DNA of 64,000 nucleotides from Streptomyces typhae (GTDB lineage Bacteria; Actinomycetota; Actinomycetes; Streptomycetales; Streptomycetaceae): positions 53,499 through 117,498 of the forward strand of contig NZ_WPNZ01000031.1 in the NCBI RefSeq assembly GCF_009755605.1, given 5' to 3'. A model generated the notes under the pieces. It was not told the DNA's origin. It did not search any database and saw only the letters and a program-made list of their open reading frames with translations. Within the stretch, counting starts at the first letter, position 1. Every line of letters begins with the position of its first letter. The position numbers and the translations under genes are program-made. Shown here piece by piece: positions 25,073-34,389 of this stretch.

Positions 25073-26482
25073 GTGGGTTTCTGCAATCTGCCCCTGGCCG
25101 ACAAGGTGTGCGGCATCGCCGGGGCCGCCAAGGACGCCGTCGACTTCGCCAGCGACCCGGGCAAGACCATCGGCGACTGGATGGCCAAGTCCGCCGGTGA
25201 ACTCGCCGCCGCAGCGGCCGATCTCGCCGCGAAGGCTGTCAACGCCACCACCAAGGTCGACTTGAACGCGGGCTGGTTCCGCGACAACTACGAGACGCTG
25301 CTGCCCATCGGCCTGGTCGTCCTGGTCGCCACGTTCTGCGCGCAACTGGTGCGCGCCGCGATCAAACGCGACGGTCAGGCCCTCGTCCAGGCGTTCACCG
25401 GCACCGCCTCCGGCGTGATCTTCGCCTTCAGCGCCATCGCGCTGACCACCGTCGCCATCGAAGTCGTCGACGCCCTCTCCGATGGACTGTTCCAGGCATC
25501 CAACCTGTCGATCGAATCGGCCGTACGGCGCATCGTGAAGGTCTCCCAGATTCCGGCCCTGGCCGGGCTGGGCTGGCTCGTCGCGGTCTTCGCTGCCCTC
25601 GGCGCCGCGATGGGCGCCTTCCTGTACTGGTGCGTGATGATGGTCCGCAAGGTCGGCATCCTCGTCATGGTCACCCTGGCCGTCTTCGCCGGAGCCGGCG
25701 GCGGCTGGGAAGCCACTCGTCGCTGGCGCCGCGGCTGGATCGAAGCCACCGCCACCCTCGTCGTGTCCAAGCTCCTCATGACCGTGATCTTCGTTCTTGG
25801 GATCGCCGCCATGGGCAAGACCGACGCCAAGGACGGCACCGGCGCGCTCGCCGACGTCATGTCCGGCATCGTCATCATGGTCCTGGTCCTGCTCTGCCCC
25901 TATGCCACCTTCAAGTTCGTGCACTGGGCCGCCGAAGGCACCGACGGCGAATCCATCCACCGCGCCGGTGGCGCCGGCGCCCAGCTCGCCAAGCAGCACA
26001 CCGAACGCGCCGGCCGCAAGGCCACCGCCATGGCCGCCACCGCCGGAAGCGGCGGCGCGGCAGCCGCCGCGGGCGCAGCCCCGCAAGGCCCCGACGCGAT
26101 GCCCGGCGGCGGCTTCCCCGGCGACATCGCCGCCCATCCCACCAGCAGCAACGGCACCGGCACCGGCACCGGTCAAGAAGCCGACAGCCCGGGTGGTTCT
26201 TCCGGCGGCCAAGGCGTGAAGGACGGGCTGGAGAAGGCCGTTCAGCCTGCGCCCACCAGCGCCACCGACGATACGAGTGGCCAGTTCGGCGGCGGACCCG
26301 GCCAGAGCGGTCCGGGCTCGGGTTCGAGGTCCCCGTCCGGGGGCGGGTTCCTGTCGAGCCCCGCGGACTCCGCCGCGCCTCCGCCGCAGGGCACACCGCC
26401 CTCCGCGCCGGACTCCGCCTCCGTGTCTGGCACCGGCGATGCGGGAGCACCGCCTCCGCCGCCTGCGCCCACCGGCATCTGA
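25073..26482 (+). CDS. Polytopic channel protein, VirB6/TrbL-like
   Basis: A 469-residue protein. Starting at GTG 25073, residues 70-285 carry about six membrane helices (LLPIGLVVLVATFCAQLV; SGVIFAFSAIALTTVAIEV; GWLVAVFAALGAAMGAFLYW; VGILVMVTLAVFAGAGGG and others). Residues 300-469 are a Gly/Pro/Ser-rich cytoplasmic or extracellular tail with repeated GTGTGTG. Topology, size and location between the VirB8-like and VirB4-type genes match the VirB6/TrbL channel component of actinobacterial conjugation systems. Confidence 0.85.
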   Translation: MGFCNLPLADKVCGIAGAAKDAVDFASDPGKTIGDWMAKSAGELAAAAADLAAKAVNATTKVDLNAGWFRDNYETLLPIGLVVLVATFCAQLVRAAIKRDGQALVQAFTGTASGVIFAFSAIALTTVAIEVVDALSDGLFQASNLSIESAVRRIVKVSQIPALAGLGWLVAVFAALGAAMGAFLYWCVMMVRKVGILVMVTLAVFAGAGGGWEATRRWRRGWIEATATLVVSKLLMTVIFVLGIAAMGKTDAKDGTGALADVMSGIVIMVLVLLCPYATFKFVHWAAEGTDGESIHRAGGAGAQLAKQHTERAGRKATAMAATAGSGGAAAAAGAAPQGPDAMPGGGFPGDIAAHPTSSNGTGTGTGQEADSPGGSSGGQGVKDGLEKAVQPAPTSATDDTSGQFGGGPGQSGPGSGSRSPSGGGFLSSPADSAAPPPQGTPPSAPDSASVSGTGDAGAPPPPPAPTGI

Positions 26483-26570
26483 CCTCGCCCCTCCTTCGTG
26501 CCGGAGCGGCACGCACGCATCTCGCGTTGGGTGCCGCTCCGGTCCCGCCCTCGCATCACCGGAACGGCCC

Positions 26571-28043
26571 TTGTCTGAACTCTCGATCACTCCCCTGACG
26601 GTCAAATTCCCCCACAGGTCCAAGCGCGGCATCCTGCTCGGCCTCACCCTGGCCCAGCTCGTCCTCGTATCGTCGGCGCTGGCGCTGCTGCTGGTCACCG
26701 TCGTCAGCACCGGCCTCCTGGGCGCCCTCGTGCTCGCCCCGCTGTGGGCCACGGTCGCCACCCTGGTCATGATCCGCCGGGGCGGCCGGTCCCTGATCGA
26801 CTGGGCGCCGATCGTCTCGCGCTACGCCCGGCGACGGCACAGCGGGCAGACCCTGTGGCTGGCCCGCCCCGTCACCCGCCCGCGCCAGGACGGCACCCTG
26901 CACCTGCCCGGCACCGCAGCTTCTCTGCGCGTGGTCACCCCCGAGGACTCCGCCAACGGCGCCGCCGCCGTGCACGACCCGCACAGACAGACGCTGACCG
27001 CCGTCGCCCGCGTCTCCTCCCGCGCCTTCGCCCTGCTCGACCCCGCCACCCAGAACCACAACGTGTCCGGCTGGGGACGGGCCCTGGCCGGCATCGCCCG
27101 CACCGGACACATCGCCTGCGTCCAGGTCCTGGAACGCACCGTCCCCGACTCAGGCGACACCCTGACCCGCCACTGGACCCAGCAAGGCCACCCCGAAACT
27201 CCGGTGGCGGGGCAGGTGTACTCCGAACTGGTCTCCGCCGCGGGCCCGGCCGCCGCCCCGCACGAGACGTACCTGGCCATCTCCCTGGACCTCAAGGCCG
27301 CCAAACGCCTCATCTCCCAGGCCGGCGGCGGCTTCGCCGGCGCGTTCACGGTGCTGCAGCAGACCACCTCCGCGATCGCCCTGGCCGCCCGCAGCGCCGG
27401 GCTGATGGTGACCGGCTGGCTGAGCACCCGTGAGATCGCCGCCGTCATCCGCACCGCCTACGACCCCAAGGCCCTCTCCGGCCTGCAGCAGTGGTCCGAC
27501 AGCGGCCGGGCCGAGGCAGAACCGGCCGCCGCCGGGCCGGTCGTGCAGGTCGAGGAGTACGACCGGCTCGCCACCGATACCGCCCGGCATGCCACCTACT
27601 GGGTTGAGGACTGGCCCCGCACCGAGACCGGCGCCGGGTTCCTCCACGGCCTGATGTTCACCGCCGGGGTGCGGCGCAGCCTCTCCCTCATCTACGTGCC
27701 CCAGGGGCTGGAGTCGGCGATGCGGGACGTGCAGCGCAAGAAGGCCGCGATCATCTCCGATGCCGCCGAGCGCTCGCGGCGCGGCCAGGTCGACTCCGAG
27801 GCCGACAGCGTCGAGTACGCCGACGTCAAGACCCGCGAACGGCAGCTCATCGCCGGGCACGCGGACGTCGCCCTGACCGGCCTACTGACCGTCTCCGCCG
27901 AGACCGACGCCCTCCTGGACGCGGCGTGCGCGCAGATCGAGACCGCCGCCGTCACCGCCCAGGTCGACCTGCGCCGCCTCTACTACCAGCAGCCTGACGC
28001 CTTCACCCTCGCCGCCCTCCCTCTCGCCCGGACTGCCCTGTGA
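26571..28043 (+). CDS. SCO6880-family type IV secretion protein
   Basis: A 490-residue protein matching the SCO6880 family: a PrgI-like N-terminal part with two membrane helices (about 18-58, LGLTLAQLVLVSSALALLLV), then a large soluble domain equivalent to the N-terminal region of VirB4 (TLHLPGTAASLRVV; GWLSTREIAAVIRTAYDPKA; KKAAIISDAAERSRRGQVDS). It lacks the ATPase core, which is encoded separately at 29178. TTG at 26571 was chosen because the frame upstream is intergenic-like and GGAAC precedes it. It overlaps the next gene by 4 nt. Confidence 0.88.
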   Translation: MSELSITPLTVKFPHRSKRGILLGLTLAQLVLVSSALALLLVTVVSTGLLGALVLAPLWATVATLVMIRRGGRSLIDWAPIVSRYARRRHSGQTLWLARPVTRPRQDGTLHLPGTAASLRVVTPEDSANGAAAVHDPHRQTLTAVARVSSRAFALLDPATQNHNVSGWGRALAGIARTGHIACVQVLERTVPDSGDTLTRHWTQQGHPETPVAGQVYSELVSAAGPAAAPHETYLAISLDLKAAKRLISQAGGGFAGAFTVLQQTTSAIALAARSAGLMVTGWLSTREIAAVIRTAYDPKALSGLQQWSDSGRAEAEPAAAGPVVQVEEYDRLATDTARHATYWVEDWPRTETGAGFLHGLMFTAGVRRSLSLIYVPQGLESAMRDVQRKKAAIISDAAERSRRGQVDSEADSVEYADVKTRERQLIAGHADVALTGLLTVSAETDALLDAACAQIETAAVTAQVDLRRLYYQQPDAFTLAALPLARTAL

Positions 28044-28624
28044 CCCACCCCCACCCCACCCACGGCCAGCACACGCCGCACCTCTTCAACGAGATCCGCT
28101 CCCTCCTCGCCCCGCTGCGCGAGATGCGGCAGCGCCACCAGGACGAACTGGACGCCCACCGCGACCAGGACGGCGAGGTGATCACCGACCAGTACGCCGA
28201 ATACGAGGACACCAGGCGGGACACGGCGATCGAGGCCAGTGACACGCTCGATGCCCTCGTCCAGCAGCTGGAGCGCCTGGTCGCCGACCCGCCCCAGCGC
28301 GCCTTCACCCTCGCCCTCCAAAGCCCCGGCCATGCGGCGGGCGAGCGGCCCTGGCTGTTCGTCGTCAACGGCACCACCCTGGACAACGCCTACCAGCAGC
28401 TATCCCGCCTGCCCGCCTTCCACGCCTGGCTGAACGACGTCCGCACCCCCGGCGACCGCAACGCCATCGAAGGGGAACTCGTGGCGCACGCAAGCCACCC
28501 CGGTATACCGGCGCCCGGCTCGTACAACGACCTGCGCCCCCACCAGAGCGCGCCCGGGGGCGCCCCTGCCCCAGCAGTTCGCGCTCCGCGGCCTGCAGCA
28601 CGCCGGCCACGCGGCCCGCGCTGA
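28040..28624 (+). CDS. Hypothetical protein of the transfer operon
   Basis: A 194-residue protein started at GTG 28040, overlapping the SCO6880-type stop. The N-terminal half is strongly helical and charged (IRSLLAPLREMRQRHQDELD; DTLDALVQQLERLVAD), the middle has RPWLFVVNGTTLDNAYQQLS and the tail is Pro/Arg-rich. No family recognised. Its position between the two halves of the VirB4 system suggests an accessory transfer role. Confidence 0.65.
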   Translation: MTHPHPTHGQHTPHLFNEIRSLLAPLREMRQRHQDELDAHRDQDGEVITDQYAEYEDTRRDTAIEASDTLDALVQQLERLVADPPQRAFTLALQSPGHAAGERPWLFVVNGTTLDNAYQQLSRLPAFHAWLNDVRTPGDRNAIEGELVAHASHPGIPAPGSYNDLRPHQSAPGGAPAPAVRAPRPAARRPRGPR

Positions 28625-28702
28625 CCCCACTCCCGTGGCCCCGGCTGCCGGTCCTGCTGCCCGTCTTCACCCTCTGCCGCCTGGGCAGGAAGGATCCTCT
28701 CT

Positions 28703-29152
28703 TTGACCTCTCCCACCGCCAGCGAGGCGTACCCGTACATGCGCGCCGCCTCCGCCGGGCTACGCCACCACACCCGCACCGCTCCCGCACCGCAGGCAGA
28801 CCGCGTCCACCTCGATGCCCTGCATGCCCACCTGAGCGCCCTGCACCACCTGCTGCACCAGCTCGCCGAGCACACCCGCCCCGCCCATCCGGCCGCAGGA
28901 CGACACCTCGCCACGGCGCACCTGCGGACCTGGCAGGCCACCGCCGCCGTCCACGACGCCTTCCACCTGCTGCCCGCCCCCGGCGGCACACCGGTCTTCG
29001 GGGAGTGTCATCCCGAGCGGCTGCCCGAGGGGCCGCCGGTGCTGACCATCTGCCAGCGCCACCTCGCCGCCACTCACGCGATCCGCCGCACGACCACGCC
29101 CAGCAACCTCAACGCTCCGCTCCACGGCCACACCACCACCTGTGCCTCATGA
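28703..29152 (+). CDS. Helical His-rich protein (possibly DUF6238)
   Basis: A 149-residue protein started at TTG 28703 with AGGAAGG about 8 nt ahead. It has LDALHAHLSALHHLLHQLAE, AHLRTWQATAAVHDAFHLLP, then CHPERLPEGPPVLTICQRHL. From memory this resembles the Streptomyces family DUF6238; not checked. Two Cys and several His in the second half could bind metal. It lies just before the VirB4-like ATPase. Confidence 0.65.
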   Translation: MTSPTASEAYPYMRAASAGLRHHTRTAPAPQADRVHLDALHAHLSALHHLLHQLAEHTRPAHPAAGRHLATAHLRTWQATAAVHDAFHLLPAPGGTPVFGECHPERLPEGPPVLTICQRHLAATHAIRRTTTPSNLNAPLHGHTTTCAS

Positions 29153-29177
29153 GCCGGATCCGAATCGAGCATCACCG

Positions 29178-30692
29178 ATGACCCATCGGCCCGCCCGGCG
29201 CGCCCGATGCGCCAGCGCCTCCCCGCTGTTCACCCCGCACGGCACCGACCGCGCCGCCCGCAAGGCTGCTCGCCGCCAGCTCGCCGAAGCCGCCGCCAAA
29301 GCCCGAGCCGAAACCGCCCCGCACCCCTCCGGTGGTGACGAGGCGGAGCAGGAGATGCCGTCGGCGCTCTTCCCGCCCCGGGGCCGTCCCGGCCCCGCCT
29401 CCGCCCGCGGCGGCAAGCTGAAGCTGCCCGCGCACCGGATGACCACCGCCACCGTCGCCGGCGCCTACCCCTTCCTCGCCGAAGGCGGCCTCGGCGCCGA
29501 GGGCATCTACATCGGCCGCGACGTGCACGCCGAAGCGAGCTTCTGCTTCGATCCCTTCGCCCTCTACGGGAAGATCGAGGGCTTCACCAACCCCAATGTG
29601 CTGCTCGCGGGGGTGATCGGGCAGGGCAAGAGCGCTCTGGCGAAGTCCTTCGCGCTGCGGTCGGTGGCCTTCGGCTACCGCGTCTACGTGCCGTGTGATC
29701 CCAAGGGTGAGTGGACGCCGGTGGCCGCCGTCCTCGGCGGTACCTCCATCGCCCTCGGTCCCGGCCTGCCGGGCAAGCTCAACCCCCTGGACGCGGCCCC
29801 GCGCCCGCCCTCGGTCGCCGAGGCGGACTGGGCGGGTGAGATCCGCAAACGGCGCCTGCTGCTTCTTGGCTCCCTGGCCCGCACCGTGCTGGGGCGGGAC
29901 CTGCGGCCGATGGAGCACACCGGCCTCGACGTCGCCCTGGACGCCGTCGTCACCCACGCCACCACTGCCGGATGCACTCCGCTGCTGGGCGACATCGCCG
30001 CCATGCTCAACAGCCCCGACGACCTCGACGCCGCCGGCGGGCTGATGTCCGGCCGCCTCGGGGACGCCTCCCGTGACCTGGCCCACGCCATGCGCCGCCT
30101 CGTGCACGGTGACCTGGCGGGCATGTTCGACGCCCCCTCCACCGTCGCCTTCGACCCCCGCTCGCCGATGCTCACCATCGACCTGTCCCGCCTCGGCGGC
30201 TCCGGCGACGACACCGCCCTGGTCCTCGCCATGACCTGCGCCTCCGCCTGGATGGAATCCGCACTCTCCGACCCGCACGGCGGCAGGCGCTGGATCGTCT
30301 ACGACGAAGCCTGGCGTCTCATGCGCCACCCCGCACTCCTCCAGCGCATGCAGTCCCAGTGGAAACTCTCCCGCGGCCTGGGCATCGCCAACCTCATGGT
30401 CATCCACCGCCTCTCCGACCTGCTCACCGCAGGCGACGCCGGATCCCGCGGACGCGCACTCGCCGAGGGCCTGCTCGCCGACTGCTCCACCCGCATCATC
30501 TACCGCCAGGAAACCGACCAACTCCACGCCGCCGCCACCCTCCTGGGCCTGACCTCCGTGGAATCCGAGGCCATCGCCCACCTCAACCGCGGACGCGGCC
30601 TGTGGAAAGTCGCCGGACGATCCTTCATCGTCCAACACCAGCTCCACCCCCAGGAGCTGTCGCTCTTCGACACAGACGCCCGGATGCACTGA
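29178..30692 (+). CDS. VirB4-like ATPase of the conjugation machinery
   Basis: A protein of about 504 residues with the VirB4/TrbE C-terminal ATPase domain: ASFCFDPFALYGKI, Walker A GVIGQGKS (145-152), the hallmark VPCDPKGEW, Walker B RRWIVYDEAWRLM (about 370-382) and the sensor-like MVIHRLSDL. It powers substrate transfer and pilus-like assembly at the membrane. The N-terminal VirB4 domain is on a separate protein (SCO6880-type, 26571). The start may be ATG 29178 or GTG 29142; neither has a good ribosome site and the first 60 residues are basic and poorly conserved-looking. Confidence 0.9.
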   Translation: MTHRPARRARCASASPLFTPHGTDRAARKAARRQLAEAAAKARAETAPHPSGGDEAEQEMPSALFPPRGRPGPASARGGKLKLPAHRMTTATVAGAYPFLAEGGLGAEGIYIGRDVHAEASFCFDPFALYGKIEGFTNPNVLLAGVIGQGKSALAKSFALRSVAFGYRVYVPCDPKGEWTPVAAVLGGTSIALGPGLPGKLNPLDAAPRPPSVAEADWAGEIRKRRLLLLGSLARTVLGRDLRPMEHTGLDVALDAVVTHATTAGCTPLLGDIAAMLNSPDDLDAAGGLMSGRLGDASRDLAHAMRRLVHGDLAGMFDAPSTVAFDPRSPMLTIDLSRLGGSGDDTALVLAMTCASAWMESALSDPHGGRRWIVYDEAWRLMRHPALLQRMQSQWKLSRGLGIANLMVIHRLSDLLTAGDAGSRGRALAEGLLADCSTRIIYRQETDQLHAAATLLGLTSVESEAIAHLNRGRGLWKVAGRSFIVQHQLHPQELSLFDTDARMH

Positions 30693-30767
30693 GGGTTCGG
30701 TCTCTGTCCGGCCCGCCGGACAGCACGACCGCACCACTCCCTCCCGCCGCCCCACAGGAGAACCCCT

Positions 30768-31577
30768 ATTCACTTCCATCCGACCATCCTGCTCCTCCCT
30801 GAACTTGAGGAGGAGGACCTCAAGGCCCTGGCTGAGAACATCAGGGAACACGGCCTGCTGCACCCCGTCGTTCTCGATCACGGCGGGCGCGTCATCGACG
30901 GACGCAACCGCCTCAAGGCGTGCGAGATCGCCGGTGTCGATCCCTCGTTCATCACACACAAGGGAGACCCCGACAGTTACGCCCTGTCCACGAACATCCA
31001 CCGCCGCAATCTGGCCAAGGGCCAGATGGCCATGATCACTGCCAAAGCCTGTTCACTGAGTGACCCCAGTGAGCGTTCACCGGATGAACATTCCTCGCGT
31101 TCACTGAGTGCGCGGCTGGGCATCTCGCTGGGCACCATGGGCAAGGCGAACATGGTGCTCCAGCACGCGCCCGACCTGGTGGACCCGGTCATCAGCGGCG
31201 CCACCGGACTCAACGAGGCGTACACAGTTGCTCAGGAGAACAAGGCCAAGGCCAATTCGGCCGAAGCCCAGCTCGCCCACCTGCGGGAAGAAGCCCCTGA
31301 GCTGGCCGACCGGGTCGTCGAGGGCGCCCTGACTCTGGCCGGTGCCAGGGCCGAGCGCACCGAGCGCGTCGAGGAGGACAAGCGGCAGCGCCGGGTGGCC
31401 ACGCGTTTCCTGGACGAGCTGGTCCCACCGCTCGCCCAGGCTCGGGGCACCCGCACGTTCGGGCGCTACGACCCCGCCTACGCCAGCGGTACGCCCATCA
31501 CCCGCGAGATTATCGCCCACGCCACACAGGCCCTGGCGGAGATGGACAGGGTCTGGCAGGAGCGTGATCTGCCGTGA
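30768..31577 (+). CDS. ParB/Spo0J-like nuclease-domain protein with ATT start
   Basis: A 269-residue protein. The ParB N-terminal signature is clear: PELEEEDLKALAENIREHGL, HPVVLDHGGRVIDGRNRLKA, then YALSTNIHRRNLAKGQMA, followed by a helix-turn-helix-like RLGISLGTMGKANMVL. There is no ATG, GTG or TTG in frame before Met87 (31026), which is past the core domain. At 30768 an ATT follows CAGGAG with a 7-nt spacer and gives the expected N terminus (IHFHPTILLLPELEEEDL), so initiation at ATT is proposed. Role: partition or transcriptional control, inferred from family. It overlaps the next gene by 4 nt. Confidence 0.8.
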   Translation: MHFHPTILLLPELEEEDLKALAENIREHGLLHPVVLDHGGRVIDGRNRLKACEIAGVDPSFITHKGDPDSYALSTNIHRRNLAKGQMAMITAKACSLSDPSERSPDEHSSRSLSARLGISLGTMGKANMVLQHAPDLVDPVISGATGLNEAYTVAQENKAKANSAEAQLAHLREEAPELADRVVEGALTLAGARAERTERVEEDKRQRRVATRFLDELVPPLAQARGTRTFGRYDPAYASGTPITREIIAHATQALAEMDRVWQERDLP

Positions 31578-32078
31578 CGGCTGCCGACCTCCGGCTACGG
31601 CACGTCGTCGAGAAAAGTGCTCTCCACCTGACCGATACCGACGGCCGGTTCCGAAGAAGCGACCTCATCGAGACCGTCCGCGACCGGCTCACCCGTCACG
31701 ACCTTGACCCGCATCTGCAGGCCGCCGCGATGGAGCGGCTCGCACAGAGTCTCGTCACAGCCTTCGGTGAGCACCGCAACCCCCGCCCGCCGCCCGGCCG
31801 GCACACTGTTCCATCCCACCGACATCGTGAAGCTGGGCAACGGGATCTGGGTGTGGATGGCCCGCGCCACCGACTCCGACCTGCTGGAGTGGAAGCGTCT
31901 GTCCCGCCGCAACCGCGCCCACGTCGACAACGCCGACAACGAGGTCCAGGACTACACCGACGAACGCCTCGACGCCTTCCGCACCCACCAAGACGTCCTC
32001 TACCTCCTCGACCTCGAACGCGTCGCCTTCGGCTGGAGCGAGGAGCACACCGCCCAAGCCAAGGGGCGGCAGCCCTGA
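31574..32078 (+). pseudogene. Hypothetical protein, frameshifted in a C-run near 31780
   Basis: ATG-A overlap with the ParB-like gene gives GTG 31574 as start. The frame encodes DLRLRHVVEKSALHLTDTDG and runs to SLVTAFGEHRN, then loses coding character at the five-C run 31780-31784. The frame shifted by one base continues TLFHPTDIVKLGNGIWVWMA, LLEWKRLSRRNRAHVDNADN and ends at 32078. One extra C restores a single protein of about 167 residues. No family recognised. Either a sequencing error or a true frameshift. Confidence 0.6.
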
Positions 32079-32154
32079 CCCGGATGAACACGGGTCTCCA
32101 GTCCAGGCCGGATCTGCCCGCCGCCTCTCTCCACGCTCCGGGACCGCACGCCTG

Positions 32155-32613
32155 ATGGAAACCTCACCCACCGCTGTTACGGCATCAACCGTCGGCTCTC
32201 ACATGGTGCACGAGGCACTCGGCATCGCGCCGCAACACCTGGCCCGCCTGCACCCCGCCGACACCGTCCCGGACACCGTCGCCTGGCTCGTGGTCACCGC
32301 CACCCGCCACCTGGACCACGTGCACCAGCAGCTCATTGACGCTGCTCAGAACGCGGCCTCCACCCTGTCGCGCGTCGCGTCCGGGACGTCGCCCGTCAAC
32401 TCGCTCGGCGTCCTGCAGAACACCGCCACGCAGATCGACATCCTGGCCGCACGCCGCGCCGACGCCATCGAGCACCTGCAGCACGCCCTGCATACCTACT
32501 GTCAGGTGACAGCGCCGGCCAGTACCCCCACGCACCCAGCGCACCGCCCGGGCAAAGCCCTGCCCCCACCCACGAGCAGCAGCGCCTCTGCCCCACGCAC
32601 GCCACGCCGGTAA
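32155..32613 (+). CDS. Small helical protein with Pro-rich tail
   Basis: A 152-residue protein: MVHEALGIAPQHLARLHPAD, WLVVTATRHLDHVHQQLIDA, AARRADAIEHLQHALHTYCQ, then a Pro/Ser/Thr tail. All-helical with no catalytic motif. Part of a large set of such proteins in this element (17001-18323, 33620, 37031, 49987, 51222). Function unknown. Confidence 0.65.
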   Translation: METSPTAVTASTVGSHMVHEALGIAPQHLARLHPADTVPDTVAWLVVTATRHLDHVHQQLIDAAQNAASTLSRVASGTSPVNSLGVLQNTATQIDILAARRADAIEHLQHALHTYCQVTAPASTPTHPAHRPGKALPPPTSSSASAPRTPRR

Positions 32614-32753
32614 CCGCCTGGCTCGATAGCCGCCCCCGGACCCGCGCCGGACACCGCCGCCCGGCCTCTCTGGCCAGGACGGCACCCTGCACCTGCCCGG
32701 CACGCAGCGCCCACCACAACCTCGCCCGCACCACCACGATGCCCTAGGAGCCC

Positions 32754-33623
32754 ATGCCCAACCCCTCACAGCTCGCACCGCTCCCCGACCACCGCAACGT
32801 GCACACCGCGAAGTGGCAGGAGTTGTGGCGCCGCCACGCCCACATCACCACCCCGCTGCGCCAGCGCGGCCTGACCTGCGACATCGCCTTCGGCCTGAGC
32901 ACCTACGTGGTGCACGTCGATCTCCCCGACGACAGCCACCTGATCATCGCCCCACCCCAGGATCCTCCCTGCCGCCGCCCGCCAGGAGACCCGCAGGGAT
33001 GGTCCGTCACCCGGCATCGCCCCCACGACCCGAACCCCGGCGAAATGATCTACGACTCGACTCCCCCGACCGACCGCGGTATCCCCGAGCGGCCCGAAGC
33101 ACGCCACGGCGGCAGCGCCCGCCACATGATCGAGGCCGTGGACCAGCACCTCACCCAACTCCGCCTGATCCCCTCCCCCGCACCCTCAGGCCAAGCCCAG
33201 CCTGTGGCACAGCCCGGCCCGACCACCCCCACCGATCCCGAGGGCCGCTACGTCTACGGCCGCCAGATCCTCGCCCTGACCGACCAGCTCAACGCCACCG
33301 ACTCCTACGAGCAGGCCGCCGAACTCACCGACCAGGTCCTGGAACCGACCGACCGCCTGCTGGAGCGGCTCGCCGAGTTCTTCGAAGCGGCAGCCGAAAA
33401 GGCCCAAGAGTCCGACCACGACGACGGATTCGACCTTCGCAACGATCTGCAGGACGCCGCCACCGCCTTGCGCGAACTCGGTGAAGACCTGCACGTCGCC
33501 GCCGACCGCATGCGCGCCCTGGCACCCCGTCCCCCCGCACACCAGATCACCAAGGCGACCGCCGCAGGCCCGAGCACCGGGCTGCCGAAGGCGGTGCCGC
33601 CCACACACGGCCGCTCCCGGTGA
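32754..33623 (+). CDS. Hypothetical two-part protein
   Basis: A 289-residue protein. The first 150 residues contain LTCDIAFGLSTYVVHVDLPD and DSHLIIAPPQDP, looking like an alpha/beta domain that handles a small substrate or partner. The second half is helical and acidic (GRQILALTDQLNATDSYEQA; LERLAEFFEAAAEKAQESDH; LRELGEDLHVAADRMRALAP). ATG 32754 is preceded by TAGGAG. It overlaps the downstream gene by 4 nt. No recognised family. Confidence 0.65.
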   Translation: MPNPSQLAPLPDHRNVHTAKWQELWRRHAHITTPLRQRGLTCDIAFGLSTYVVHVDLPDDSHLIIAPPQDPPCRRPPGDPQGWSVTRHRPHDPNPGEMIYDSTPPTDRGIPERPEARHGGSARHMIEAVDQHLTQLRLIPSPAPSGQAQPVAQPGPTTPTDPEGRYVYGRQILALTDQLNATDSYEQAAELTDQVLEPTDRLLERLAEFFEAAAEKAQESDHDDGFDLRNDLQDAATALRELGEDLHVAADRMRALAPRPPAHQITKATAAGPSTGLPKAVPPTHGRSR

Positions 33624-34237
33624 CACAGGAGCCAGAACCGTCCCGTGCCCCCGCCGACCAGGATCAGGCAACCCACCTGCACGTACTGGCCGAACGCATC
33701 CACCATGCCGCCGATGACCTGTCGACCCCGCCGACCGGCCACCCGCTCGCCAGCACCAGCGAGGAAATCGAAGACCAGATCCGGGCCGTGACGGGCATCT
33801 TCGCCGCTCTCGCGGGCGAAGCAGCCTTCCACGGCCGGGCGGCCGAGCGGCATCCCGGCACAGCAAACCTCCTGGCCCACCGCAAGATCGCCCTGCTGAC
33901 GCGCGCAGCCGACCCCCTCGGCCGGGCTCTGGCGCATCTGGGCCAAGCCGTCGCCCAGATCGGCCGTCTCCATGAGATCAGCGCCGGCCCCAGGACACCG
34001 GAGCAGGCACAAGCCCTGCGCGCCGCACGCACGGTCCTCACCGACCAGCTCCGCGATGCGTACCTGTACCTGTCAGACGCGGCCGGCAGCCTCCACCGGG
34101 ACGCCGACCAGCTCATCACCACGGTACTCGGCACACAACGTGCGCCCACTGCTCCATCCACCGGACGCGCCCCTCTGTCTCCTACACCGCCTGTGCCCAC
34201 CACCGGGGCACCGACGGCCACTCGAACGCTCCGCTGA
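33620..34237 (+). CDS. Helical protein with Pro/Thr tail
   Basis: A 205-residue protein started at GTG 33620, overlapping the previous stop. It is almost entirely helical (HVLAERIHHAADDLSTPP; AADPLGRALAHLGQAVAQIG; TVLTDQLRDAYLYLSDAAGS) and ends in a Pro/Thr-rich tail. Coiled-coil-like heptads suggest oligomerisation. Function unknown. It ends the operon that runs from 22713; the next gene is preceded by palindrome copy C. Confidence 0.65.
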   Translation: MTQEPEPSRAPADQDQATHLHVLAERIHHAADDLSTPPTGHPLASTSEEIEDQIRAVTGIFAALAGEAAFHGRAAERHPGTANLLAHRKIALLTRAADPLGRALAHLGQAVAQIGRLHEISAGPRTPEQAQALRAARTVLTDQLRDAYLYLSDAAGSLHRDADQLITTVLGTQRAPTAPSTGRAPLSPTPPVPTTGAPTATRTLR

Positions 34238-34305
34238 CCTGTGCAGGCGCACCACAACGGCCCCTTGCCGGGGGCGGTCGCACTCAAAGAAGGCGACAAC
34301 ATAGC

Positions 34306-34340
34306 GGGCGATCCCCGGTTAGCCAAACCGGGAATCGCCC
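34306..34340 (+). promoter_or_regulatory. Repeated palindromic operator-like site, copy C
   Basis: The longest dyad of the set: GGGCGATCCCCGGTT (34306-34320), loop AGCCA, AACCGGGAATCGCCC (34326-34340), 15-bp arms with one mismatch. The 17-bp core is 34315-34331 and a CCCGGACT box follows, downstream side, toward the lipoprotein gene. Confidence 0.75.
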
Positions 34341-34389
34341 GGACTCTGGAGGCGGATCACCCACCACCTTCTTCCTTGAGGAGCACCGC

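Noticed and set aside
24209..26770. Very long leftward open frame (853 codons) opposite the transfer operon
   Set aside because: Mirror of high-GC third positions of the genes at 24341-26482. Gly/Asp/His-rich composition is typical of an antisense shadow.
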